The position numbers were made by a program, and so were the translations under genes. DNA of 64,000 bases from contig NZ_CP027806.1 in NCBI RefSeq assembly GCF_003353065.1, positions 558,001-622,000 on the forward strand. Direction: 5' to 3'. The notes under the pieces were generated by a model. It saw nothing but the letters and a program-made list of their open reading frames with translations. It was not told the DNA's origin and ran no database searches. This DNA is from Cyclonatronum proteinivorum (GTDB lineage: Bacteria; Bacteroidota; Rhodothermia; Balneolales; Cyclonatronaceae). Below are positions 46,440-53,534 of the stretch, piece after piece (position 1 is the stretch's first letter; each line of letters starts with the position of its first letter).

Positions 46440-48578
46440 TCACTTCACCAGCGTCACCGTCCGCATTTCACCCACACTCCCCGCCCGCATCACCACAAAA
46501 TAGACCCCGCTTGCTGCGCCTTCAGTTTCCCATCGGAGCAGGTGCTCGCCGGTGAGCTGTAAGCCCTCATAGAGCACGGCAATATGGCGACCATTCACAT
46601 CGAAAATCTCGGCCCGGATTTCGGTTGGTTCGCTCAGGGTGAAGGGGATGAGCACGCGCCCGTTGAAGGGGTTCGGGTAGGGCGGCTGCAGGCTGAGGCC
46701 GCGGCGGAGTTCGAGATTGGGATCGGCGAAGGAACCAGCTATGACATCGGTGCGACCCAGCAGCAAATGCGCGTCGGGGTCGGCTTCCGGCGGGCCGGGC
46801 GGGAAGGGCAGTGAGAGTTCCAGGGTGACCGGCTGACTAAAGCCGGGCAGGGTCAGGGTTGTGTCGCGGCTGCCATCGGCGGCGGGGATGCGCAGTTCGA
46901 GCGGAAGCGCCCAGTCCGCGGTGCCGCCCCCGGATGCGGTAGCCGAAACCTGAAGTCTCATCCGGTACAGGCCTGCTTCCTCCTGTGCGGCCGGCCGCAC
47001 ACCGTAGCGGATTTCCAGCTCGGGATGGGAGTCGCCGTAAATCCAGGTATCGAAAAAGTCGCGGAGGTTTTTTCCGGTGAAGGCTTCGGTGTGTGCGATG
47101 AAATCTTCGGTCGTAGCCGAGTCGTAGCGTAACGGACCCTGCATCCAGCTTCGGAGCAGGCCGAAGAAGGTATCATTCCCCAGTAAAAACCGCAGCTGAT
47201 GCAGCACGAGTGCGCCCTTTTGGTAGCTTGTGCGTAAGCGGAAAATGCGTGCGACCGAGGCATCTGGCGAGGCAGGATCAATGCGCTCCGAGGGTACAAA
47301 CACGCGGCCAAGCGGCTCAGCTGTAACCTGCCCGCGTACTCCGCGCCGCCATTCGCGGAAAGCTTCGGGTCCGTCGAAAGCCTCAACGACCAGACCTTCG
47401 GCGTAGGTCGCAAAGCTCTCGTTGAGCCAGATGTCCTCCCAGCGCGCGCAGGTGACTCCGTTGCCGAACCACTGATGCGCAAGCTCATGCGCCACGAGCG
47501 CCCGCGAGAAGTTGTTCATCGAACTCATGGTCTGATGCTCCATCCCGCCGCGCCGCCCGAACATTACGTGTCCGTACTGCTCGCTGAGAAACGGATAGGG
47601 TCCAAACAGCTCGGTGAACAGCGCCATCATGGGCAGGGTGAGGCGGGCCTGTTCGCGCAGATGCGGACTGTCGGCCTCGGGATACACAAAGTTGTGCACG
47701 GGCAGGGAGTCCTGCGGGCTGTGCCGGAAATAGTCTGTGAACTGCACATAAGGCGCGGCGGTGAGCGCAATCAGGTAGTGCGCGATGGGGTAGCGCGAGC
47801 GCCAGTGCCACTCGGTGCGCCCGTCGCCGAGCGGTGTCTGACGTTGCAGTTTGCCGTTGGAGGCCAGCGTGAGCCCGTCGGGGATGCGCGCGATCACATC
47901 GGAGGAGTCGGCCTTTACCGCGGGGGTGTTCAGGTTGGGAAACCAGTCGCGGGAGCCGAAGGGCTGACTCAGGGTCCAGAAGTGCGGTGCCCCGCCCCGT
48001 CGCGTGAACACAAAACTGCCAAAGCCGGTGCTGCCGGGCGTGCCTTCGTAGGCGATGTGGATGAGCCGCTGCGATTCCGTCCCGGCTTCCGTCTCTTCCT
48101 CAAGTTCAATTTCGACCAGAAAATCCACCGGACCCGCGCTGCGTGAAAAGGAAAGAGAAGCCCCGGTTTCCGCATCGGTGATATCCGAAATGTGAAGTTG
48201 CCGCGCAAGTTCCAGGGTGATGCGCGTCGTGCCCGCGGGCAGGTGCAGCAGCAGGTCTGCATGACCGTTCAGGCGCTCAAGTGCCGGGTCAATATCGAGG
48301 TTTAGTCCGTAGTACCCGACCCGGAAACCGGGATCGGCACGGCTGACGGCTTCCCCCGAAAACAGATGCAGGCTGCCACCAGCAAGCCCGCCGCCCGATT
48401 TGGTTTCCGAACAGCTTCGTCCGCCTTCTGTCGGTAAAACGGAGATGTTAGGAAGACCGCTGCCACTCGGGATCACCTCCGGTGAACCCGACTGCGCCAC
48501 AGCACCGGAGGTGAAGCCTGACAGCACACCCATGATCAAAGCGAGCTGCAGCACGCGCAGGATTTGGAGGAAAACCAT
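46440..48578 (-). CDS. exported M1-family aminopeptidase with sorting domain
   Basis: About 712 residues from ATG 48578, which begins a good signal peptide ('FLQILRVLQLALIMGVLSG' to 'GAVAQ'). Peptidase M1 features: exopeptidase motif 'GGMEHQTMSSMNN' and zinc site 'HELAHQWFGNG' near residue 363 with the downstream Glu in 'WLNESFATYAEG'. The C-terminus is a type A sorting domain ('LQPPYPNPFNGRVLIPFTL'), the same class as the CotH-like protein, indicating type IX secretion. Releases N-terminal amino acids from peptides outside the cell. The frame to 48686 adds 36 residues before the signal peptide. Confidence 0.9.
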   Translation of the reverse strand: MVFLQILRVLQLALIMGVLSGFTSGAVAQSGSPEVIPSGSGLPNISVLPTEGGRSCSETKSGGGLAGGSLHLFSGEAVSRADPGFRVGYYGLNLDIDPALERLNGHADLLLHLPAGTTRITLELARQLHISDITDAETGASLSFSRSAGPVDFLVEIELEEETEAGTESQRLIHIAYEGTPGSTGFGSFVFTRRGGAPHFWTLSQPFGSRDWFPNLNTPAVKADSSDVIARIPDGLTLASNGKLQRQTPLGDGRTEWHWRSRYPIAHYLIALTAAPYVQFTDYFRHSPQDSLPVHNFVYPEADSPHLREQARLTLPMMALFTELFGPYPFLSEQYGHVMFGRRGGMEHQTMSSMNNFSRALVAHELAHQWFGNGVTCARWEDIWLNESFATYAEGLVVEAFDGPEAFREWRRGVRGQVTAEPLGRVFVPSERIDPASPDASVARIFRLRTSYQKGALVLHQLRFLLGNDTFFGLLRSWMQGPLRYDSATTEDFIAHTEAFTGKNLRDFFDTWIYGDSHPELEIRYGVRPAAQEEAGLYRMRLQVSATASGGGTADWALPLELRIPAADGSRDTTLTLPGFSQPVTLELSLPFPPGPPEADPDAHLLLGRTDVIAGSFADPNLELRRGLSLQPPYPNPFNGRVLIPFTLSEPTEIRAEIFDVNGRHIAVLYEGLQLTGEHLLRWETEGAASGVYFVVMRAGSVGEMRTVTLVK

Positions 48579-48708
48579 TTTTGGGAATGCAGGTGCCAAT
48601 GCGGGTCGGGCGAAGGGTGAGTGTGTTTGAGCAAAATAGCTGTAGGCACGGCAGTTGCAAAACAGAAAAAGGCAGGCTGAATTCACTCATTCCTAAACAA
48701 CCTTTTAT

Positions 48709-48804
48709 TTCGGAATCTGCCACTCTGGCCCTGCGACCATGCCGGGGGCAAGGCCTCCAATGGCGAGCTTGGGTTTTGTGGAACCGGCATTCCAAAACCA
48801 CTTA
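48709..48804 (+). repeat. partial copy of the 270-bp repeat
   Basis: Corresponds to the central third of the full repeat: CCCTGCGACCATGCC, then CTCCAATGGCGA and GGAACCGGCATTCCAAA. It ends where the terminal repeat of copy A begins, so copy A inserted into or recombined with an older copy. Confidence 0.7.
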
Positions 48805-49076
48805 CCCCCCCGCGAGTCCGTCTTCTCGGAAATGCCCGCACTGAATCCGAAAAATGCCCCAATGTAACCGGCCTTATCCGGGATCTACCAGCTTCGGCCT
48901 GCGACCATGCCGGTAGCTGGGCTTCCAATGGCGACCGGGGACTTTGTGGAACATGCATTCCAAACTTTTACATCGCGGCAGTTCAGGCTTGGTAGATCCC
49001 GGATAATGCTGCTCCGGCTTTTGTGCAGGTTATCCGGCACCTTGCAGCAGCATTTCCGGGATGACGGGGTGGGGTG
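48805..49076 (+). repeat. 270-bp palindromic repeat, copy A
   Basis: Outer ends resemble CCCGTCATCCCGGAAA / TTTCCGGGATGACGGG (left arm here degenerate: GTCCGTCTTCTCGGAAA). Nested inside is a second inverted repeat, TTATCCGGGATCTACCA with its inverse TGGTAGATCCCGGATAA. Copies B, D and E in this window share the layout. No coding capacity. Confidence 0.8.
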
Positions 49077-49164
49077 GAAGATGTTTTAAATGAAGCCTAA
49101 TAGAACTATTCAGATGAATTATTTGCAACAATTGATTAGGTTTGAAGAAAACCAAACTTAAAGA

Positions 49165-49476
49165 ATGAGCAGTATGAAGGTCAGTTATGTCTATATTGAA
49201 ACAAATTATGACAAGTCAGTCTTTTATACGGGGGTGACCAGCGACATCCATAAACGTCACTATCAACATCAGGTTGGAACTTATAATGGCTTCTCAAGCA
49301 AATATCATACAAAATATCTTGTATGGTATGATGTGTTTTCGCCAATTACTGAAGCCATTAAGTTCGAGAAAAGACTTAAGCGTTGGCGAAGGAGCTGGAA
49401 AATTGAGCTTATTGAAAAGACGAATCCTGAATGGCTTGACCTTTCAACGAATGAACCTTTTGGCAGAAGAGAGTAG
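49165..49476 (+). CDS. GIY-YIG nuclease family protein
   Basis: A 103-residue single-domain protein. 'YVYIETN' and 'FYTGVTSDIHKRHYQH' give the GIY-YIG core with catalytic Arg in the 'SDIHKR' helix region, and 'IKFEKRLKRWRRSWKIELIE' with 'NPEWLDL' the C-terminal part, including the conserved Glu. This matches the short UPF0213/YhbQ-type family. It lies between two copies of the 270-bp repeat inside a unit duplicated 707 bases downstream. A role in movement or maintenance of the repeats is conjecture. Confidence 0.85.
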   Translation: MSSMKVSYVYIETNYDKSVFYTGVTSDIHKRHYQHQVGTYNGFSSKYHTKYLVWYDVFSPITEAIKFEKRLKRWRRSWKIELIEKTNPEWLDLSTNEPFGRRE

Positions 49477-49507
49477 CTGACACTGACATGGGTCAGCTGA
49501 TTTTTCT
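49473..49507 (+). terminator. terminator after GIY-YIG copy 1
   Basis: AGCTGAC (49475-49481) pairs with GTCAGCT (49493-49499), followed by GATTTTTCT. The duplicated unit has an equivalent at 50182-50215 with an extended stem, GCTGACAC/GTGTCAGC, then TTTTCT. Confidence 0.7.
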
Positions 49508-49510
49508 ACC

Positions 49511-49783
49511 ACCCCCCGCGAGCCCGTCATCCCGGAAAGGCCCACACTGAAGCCGAAAAAATGCCCCGATGCGACCGGCCTTATCCGGGATCTACCAGCT
49601 TCGCCCTGCGACCATGCCCGTAGCTGGGCTTCCAATGGCGACCGGGGATTTTGTGGAACATGCATTCCAAACTATTACATCGCGGTAGTTCAGGCTTGGT
49701 AGATCCCGGATAATGCTGCTCTGGCTTTTGTGCAGGTTATCCGGCACCTTGCAGCAGCATTTCCGGGATGACGGGGTGGGGTG
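49511..49783 (+). repeat. 270-bp palindromic repeat, copy B
   Basis: Well-preserved ends: AGCCCGTCATCCCGGAAAGG at the left and TTTCCGGGATGACGGGG at the right. Nearly identical to copy A from its middle to its right end, as expected if A and B are halves of a tandem duplication. Confidence 0.85.
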
Positions 49784-49871
49784 GAAGATGTTTTAAATGA
49801 AGCCTAATAGAACTATTCAGATGAATTATTTGCAACAATTGATTAGGTTTGAAGAAAACCAAACTTAAAGA

Positions 49872-50183
49872 ATGAGCAGTATGAAGGTCAGTTATGTCTA
49901 TATTGAAACAAATTATGACAAGTCAGTCTTTTATACGGGGGTGACCAGCGACATCCATAAACGTCACTATCAACATCAGGTTGGAACTTATAATGGCTCC
50001 TCAAGCAAATATCATACAAAATATCTTGTATGGTATGATGTGTTTTCGCCAATTACTGAAGCCATTAAGTTCGAGAAAAGACTTAAGCGTTGGCGAAGGA
50101 GCTAGAAAATTGAGCTTATTGAAAGGACGAATCCTGAATGGCTTGACCTTTCAACAAATGAACCTTTTGGCAGAAGAGAGTAG
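49872..50183 (+). pseudogene. GIY-YIG gene copy 2, nonsense mutation
   Basis: Almost identical to 49165-49476. The codon TGG (Trp 78, after 'RLKRWRRS') has become TAG at 50103-50105, removing the last 26 residues, including the conserved C-terminal segment. The rest of the frame stays open to 50183. A recent duplicate that has lost function or is losing it. Confidence 0.88.
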
Positions 50184-50315
50184 CTGACACAGCCATGTGT
50201 CAGCAGAATTTTCTACTCCCCCCAAACCCGTCATCATATATTAGTTGAGCGGCAAGGATCAGCTGTTTTGGATAAGAATCTTACAATATTAACTTGTACA
50301 CAAACATGAAGGTGA

Positions 50316-50449
50316 AAGCGCGTTGGTACCCTGTGTTTCGTCATTGAGCTTCGAGCTCGTCCGGGATGAAACCAACGCGCTTAACTCCACTAAGCAAGAA
50401 CAGTTCATAAGGCTTCGAGCCAGCATAAATGATGGATATGCTAATGGAG
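50316..50449 (+). ncRNA. bridge RNA of IS110 element 2, with readable target and donor guides
   Basis: Two stem-loops in tandem. Target loop: AAGCGCGTTGGT (50316-50327) pairs perfectly with ACCAACGCGCTT (50371-50382), capped by GAGCTTCGAGCTC (50346-50358). Inside, CGTCAT (50339-50344) is identical to the left target plus core, and TCCGGGATGA (50360-50369) is the exact complement of TCATCCCGGA at the insertion site. Donor loop: CTCCA (50385-50389) with TGGAG (50445-50449), capped by GGCTTCGAGCC (50411-50421). ACAGTTCAT (50400-50408) is identical to the element's right end plus core; ATAAATGATG (50425-50434) is complementary at 9 of 10 positions to core plus left end. RNA ends are not determined. 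Confidence 0.88.
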
Positions 50450-50488
50450 TCCCTCATGATTATTACCATAAATGAAAATAACAATATT

Positions 50489-51448
50489 ATGTATTTTTTC
50501 GGAGTTGATGTCTCAAAAGATACCCTTGATTTCTGCAAAGCGGGTCAAAAAAAAGTCAAAAAAGCGGCTAACGAACCTGCAGGCTGGCAACAGCTCGCCG
50601 ACGCAGTAACTCCAGACAGCTGGGTGGTGATGGAAGCCACCGGTCCGTACTTTCTTGGTCTGGCCATCTTTCTGACCGACAGGGATATTAAGGTTAGTGT
50701 CGTTAATCCGCTAATGATCAAAAACTACTGCAAAGCCAAAATGAGTCGGGTCAAGACTGACCAGGTTGATGCGCGTCTGATCGCTGATTATGCCCTAAAA
50801 ATGCATGCAGATCTGCAGGTGTGGAAACCCAGACCGGTGAATACGCGCTCTATTCGGCAATTAAACACCGTTCGGGAGATGCTACTCAAGCAAATCAACC
50901 AGGTCGAAAATCAAAACCATGCTTTCAGTCTTGATGAGCAGGCCTGTGAAGCTGCCCTGAGAATTAATAATCAAAGTCTGACATTCATGCGTGACTCACT
51001 CAAAAAGGTTGAGCGGAAATTGGATGAATTGGCCAAGGAAGAATACGGTGATTTAATCAAAAGAATTTCCACTATTCCGGGTGTTGGCAGGGCTACTGCA
51101 ATCCTGTTATGTGTCTTAACAGACGGATTCACGCGCTTTGAAAGTCATCAGCAGCTGAGTACGTATATCGGGATTGCGCCAAGTCCGTATCAGTCAGGTA
51201 CAAGCGTAAAGGGCAAAGGTCATATAAGCAAAATGGGGGCTGGTTATGTGCGAAAACAGCTGTATATGTGCGCTTACTCAGCGAGCCGCTATAACCCCGC
51301 ATGTGGTAACCTGTATAAACGTTTAAGAAGTAAAGGAAAACCTCATAAAGTTGCTCAGATAGCCGTTGCACATAAATTAGTAAGACAGGTGTTTGAAGTC
51401 GCCATGACCAATTCAGTTTATGATGAAAAAAAGGCGCTGGCCGCTTGA
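50489..51448 (+). CDS. IS110-family transposase, element 2
   Basis: A 319-residue protein from ATG 50489 ('MYFFGVDVSKDTLDF'). RuvC-like residues: 'GVDVSKD', 'VVMEATGPY', 'RVKTDQVDARLIADY'. Tnp_20 domain: 'STIPGVGRATAILLCVL' and 'GKGHISKMGAGYVRKQLY' with the catalytic Ser. The gene is intact. The frame extends upstream to 50429, but that part overlaps the end of the bridge RNA and is unlikely to be translated. Confidence 0.93.
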   Translation: MYFFGVDVSKDTLDFCKAGQKKVKKAANEPAGWQQLADAVTPDSWVVMEATGPYFLGLAIFLTDRDIKVSVVNPLMIKNYCKAKMSRVKTDQVDARLIADYALKMHADLQVWKPRPVNTRSIRQLNTVREMLLKQINQVENQNHAFSLDEQACEAALRINNQSLTFMRDSLKKVERKLDELAKEEYGDLIKRISTIPGVGRATAILLCVLTDGFTRFESHQQLSTYIGIAPSPYQSGTSVKGKGHISKMGAGYVRKQLYMCAYSASRYNPACGNLYKRLRSKGKPHKVAQIAVAHKLVRQVFEVAMTNSVYDEKKALAA

Positions 51449-51462
51449 CTTTTAATACAGTT

Positions 51463-51610
51463 CATCCCGGAAAGGCCCACGCCGGAGCCCAAAAATGCCC
51501 CGATGCGACCGGCCTTATCCGGGATCTACCAGCTTCGCCCTGCGACCATGCCGGTAGCTGGGCCACCAATGGTGACCCGGGATTTTGTGAACCGGCATTC
51601 CAAGCCGGCT
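51463..51610 (+). repeat. 270-bp repeat, copy C (interrupted by the IS and 3'-truncated)
   Basis: Left arm CATCCCGGAAAGGCCCAC continues from 50219-50234 on the far side of the IS. The copy runs through TTATCCGGGATCTACCAG and GGCATTCCAAGCC and then stops at a run of C where copy D begins, so its right half is missing, as in the partial copy at 48709. Confidence 0.8.
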
Positions 51611-51888
51611 ACCCCCCCCACCCCAAACCCGTCATCCCGGAAAGGCCCACACTGAAGCCGAAAAATGCTCCGATGCTATTGGCCTTATCCGGGATCTGCC
51701 AGCTTCGCCCTGCGACCATGCCGGTAGCTGGGCCACCAATGGTGACCCGGGATTTTGTGAACCGGCATTCCAAGCCAGCTATTGCATTGCGGCAGTTCAG
51801 GCTTGGTAGATCCCGGATAATGCTGCCCCGACATTCTTGCAGGCTATCCCGCCCAGTGCCGCAGCATTTCCGGGATGACGGAGTGGGT
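51611..51888 (+). repeat. 270-bp palindromic repeat, copy D
   Basis: Full-length copy: CCCGTCATCCCGGAAAGG on the left, TTTCCGGGATGACGGAG on the right, inner pair TTATCCGGGATCTGCCAG / TGGTAGATCCCGGATAA. Intact IS110 target sequence in both ends. Confidence 0.85.
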
Positions 51889-52004
51889 TAGGGTTTGGGT
51901 GGTAAAACCGCGCTTTAGTGGTAGTGGGAATGTTTTTTTGATCGGTAAAACGTGAGTCGAATCCTTTACAGAAACAAGATGATGGAATAATTCCAACACT
52001 TAAT

Positions 52005-52277
52005 CCCACCCCAAACCCGTCATCCCGGAAAGGCCCACGCGGGAGCCCAAAAATGCCCGGAGGCTGCCGGCCTTATCCGGGATCTGCCAGCTTCGCCCTG
52101 CGACCATGCCCGTAGCAGGCCTCCAATGGCGACCCGGGACTTTGTAGAACATGCACTCCAAGCCAGCTATTGCATCGCGGCAGTTCGGGCTTGGTAGATC
52201 CCGGATAATGCTGCTCCGACATTCTTGCAGGCTATCCCGCCCCGTGCTGCAGCATTTCCGGGATGACGGGGTGGGGG
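52005..52277 (+). repeat. 270-bp palindromic repeat, copy E
   Basis: Full-length copy with CCCGTCATCCCGGAAAGG at the left and TTTCCGGGATGACGGGG at the right, separated from copy D by about 115 bases that hold no gene. Confidence 0.85.
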
Positions 52278-52332
52278 GTATAGCGGTCAGTGCTTGCTTA
52301 CCCGGCGCATTATTTTATTCGCCGAAAACCCA

Positions 52333-52395
52333 AAATCCTGGAAGTCAACTTCCAGGATTTATATGAATTTTGGAAGTTCACTTCCGAAATTTGAA
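52333..52395. repeat. tandem pair of GGAAGT palindromes
   Basis: AAATCCTGGAAGT (52333-52345) and its exact inverse (52348-52360) around CA. Directly after comes AATTTTGGAAGT with the near-inverse ACTTCCGAAATTT. The shared half-site GGAAGT suggests a repeat family or paired protein sites upstream of the DUF4143-ATPase fragment. Confidence 0.65.
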
Positions 52396-52412
52396 TTTTA
52401 CTTGCAAACAAA

Positions 52413-52733
52413 TCCCGACTCAACCCCTTAAGCGCCCGCGAGGATAGCGGGGCCCTGTGGGAGAACTTCTGCGTGAGCGAGCGCATGAAGGCGCTGCACA
52501 ACCAACGGCAGTTTCCGAACAGCTTCTTCTGGCGCACCTACGATCGCAAAGAAATTGATTACCTCGAAGAAGCCGGCGGCCGGCTCCCGGCCTTTGAATT
52601 CAAATGGAACCCCAACGCCAAAGCCCGCAAGCCCGCTGCGTTTTTTGAAACTTACCCCAATAGCAGTTTTGAAGTGATTACGCAGGAAAGCTACCGGGGA
52701 TTTTTGATGGGTGATGGGTTGCAAACATTCTAA
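52413..52733 (+). pseudogene. C-terminal fragment of an ATPase with DUF4143
   Basis: In frame from about 52413: 'NPLSAREDSGALWENFCVSE' then 'FFWRTYDRKEIDYLEE' and 'LPAFEFKWNPNAKARKP', the end of the AAA+/DUF4143 family common in Bacteroidota. The AAA+ part (about 300 residues) is missing; no start codon with a ribosome site is seen. A remnant. Confidence 0.75.
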
Positions 52734-52765
52734 TAGCCAATTTTTGATAAAAGTGAATTAGATGG

Positions 52766-53098
52766 CTATTCTAAAACAAGAAGTGAACCTTCTTGATCCA
52801 TTCCGAATGCCCTTATCTCTTGTTGATGAAGCCGCAGAATCGAAATGATGGTCTCTGTAGAACAGTTTCCTTTTTTTATCCAGATAACTTTAGGCGGATG
52901 ACCCATAACAAAACTGCGCTGATGAAAATCGGAATCTTTCGATACAATCGTAAAGCCATTTTGTCTTGCGAATTCCCAAATAGTAGAGTCATCTTCATCT
53001 TCCATACCGTAATCTTTGACATGCATAGAACCGGTAAAAAGGTCTTTCAGATGCTCCTTGAGGCGGTGGGATAGATTCTGATCGATTAATAACTTCAA
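52766..53098 (-). CDS. DUF5615 PIN-like toxin
   Basis: A 110-residue protein. 'KLLIDQNLSHRLKEHL' (first acidic site), 'DDSTIWEFARQNGFTIVSKD' and 'DFHQRSF' are the conserved blocks of the DUF5615 PIN-like family, predicted ribonuclease toxins. It overlaps the DUF433 gene by four bases, the usual operon layout with the antitoxin first. Confidence 0.88.
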   Translation of the reverse strand: MKLLIDQNLSHRLKEHLKDLFTGSMHVKDYGMEDEDDSTIWEFARQNGFTIVSKDSDFHQRSFVMGHPPKVIWIKKGNCSTETIISILRLHQQEIRAFGMDQEGSLLVLE

Positions 53099-53319
53099 GC
53101 AGTGATCTTAGTAAGTTCGCGTTCCCTGTTAGCCGCAAAAGCGATACATGCACGAATGTCTTCTTCCGTTAATTCCGGAAAATCGAACAAGATTTCATCA
53201 ACGCTCATACCTGAAGCAAGGTACTCCAAAATATCGTAAACTGTAATTCGCATACCGCGGATACAGGGTTTCCCACCCCGTTTATCTGCTTCGATAGTAA
53301 TATGTTTTTTGAAATCCAT
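53095..53319 (-). CDS. DUF433 antitoxin
   Basis: A 74-residue protein beginning 'MDFKKHITIEADKRGGKPC'. 'GGKPCIRGMRITVYDILEYL' followed by 'GMSVDEILFDFPELTEEDIR' is the DUF433 (VapB45-like) signature with an HTH. It neutralises and represses the DUF5615 toxin encoded next. The ATG at 53319 is chosen; the frame to 53430 crosses ATPase debris on the other strand. Confidence 0.88.
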   Translation of the reverse strand: MDFKKHITIEADKRGGKPCIRGMRITVYDILEYLASGMSVDEILFDFPELTEEDIRACIAFAANRERELTKITA

Positions 53320-53383
53320 AATGTCCAAAATAAACCTGTAATTGATAAGGTGCAACCAATCTGATTTTCTGATTGGTACAATA

Positions 53384-53521
53384 TTCAAGAAGCTCCAGGC
53401 CTTCGAATTCAAACGGAACCCCAACGCCAAAGCCCGCCAACAAACCTATCTCAATAGCTACTTCGACCCGCTTACGCGGGTTTTGCCTGCCCTCCCGCAC
53501 TGCGTGACGGTCGGGCAATGA
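53384..53521 (+). pseudogene. second DUF4143-ATPase C-terminal remnant
   Basis: The frame encodes 'FKKLQAFEFKRNPNAKARQQ', matching the 'LPAFEFKWNPNAKARKP' segment of 52413-52733, then degenerates to a stop at 53519-53521. The TA pair therefore lies between two copies of the same ATPase tail. Confidence 0.65.
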
Positions 53522-53534
53522 ATCGGAAGTGTCG

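Larger units (their letters stand above)
50232..51465 (+). mobile_element. IS110-family insertion sequence, element 2, inserted in a 270-bp repeat
   Basis: Boundaries are set by comparison with intact repeats: uninterrupted copies read AACCCGTCATCCCGGAAAGG. Here AACCCGT-CAT ends at 50234 and CAT-CCCGGAAAGG resumes at 51463, so the element is about 50235-51462 with a shared CAT at both junctions. It encodes one transposase and a 250-base structured leader. Ends are not inverted repeats, as usual for IS110. Confidence 0.9.

Noticed and set aside
48709-52277. CRISPR array
   Set aside because: Repeats are about 270 bp with internal palindromes, spaced irregularly, and without unique short spacers or cas genes.
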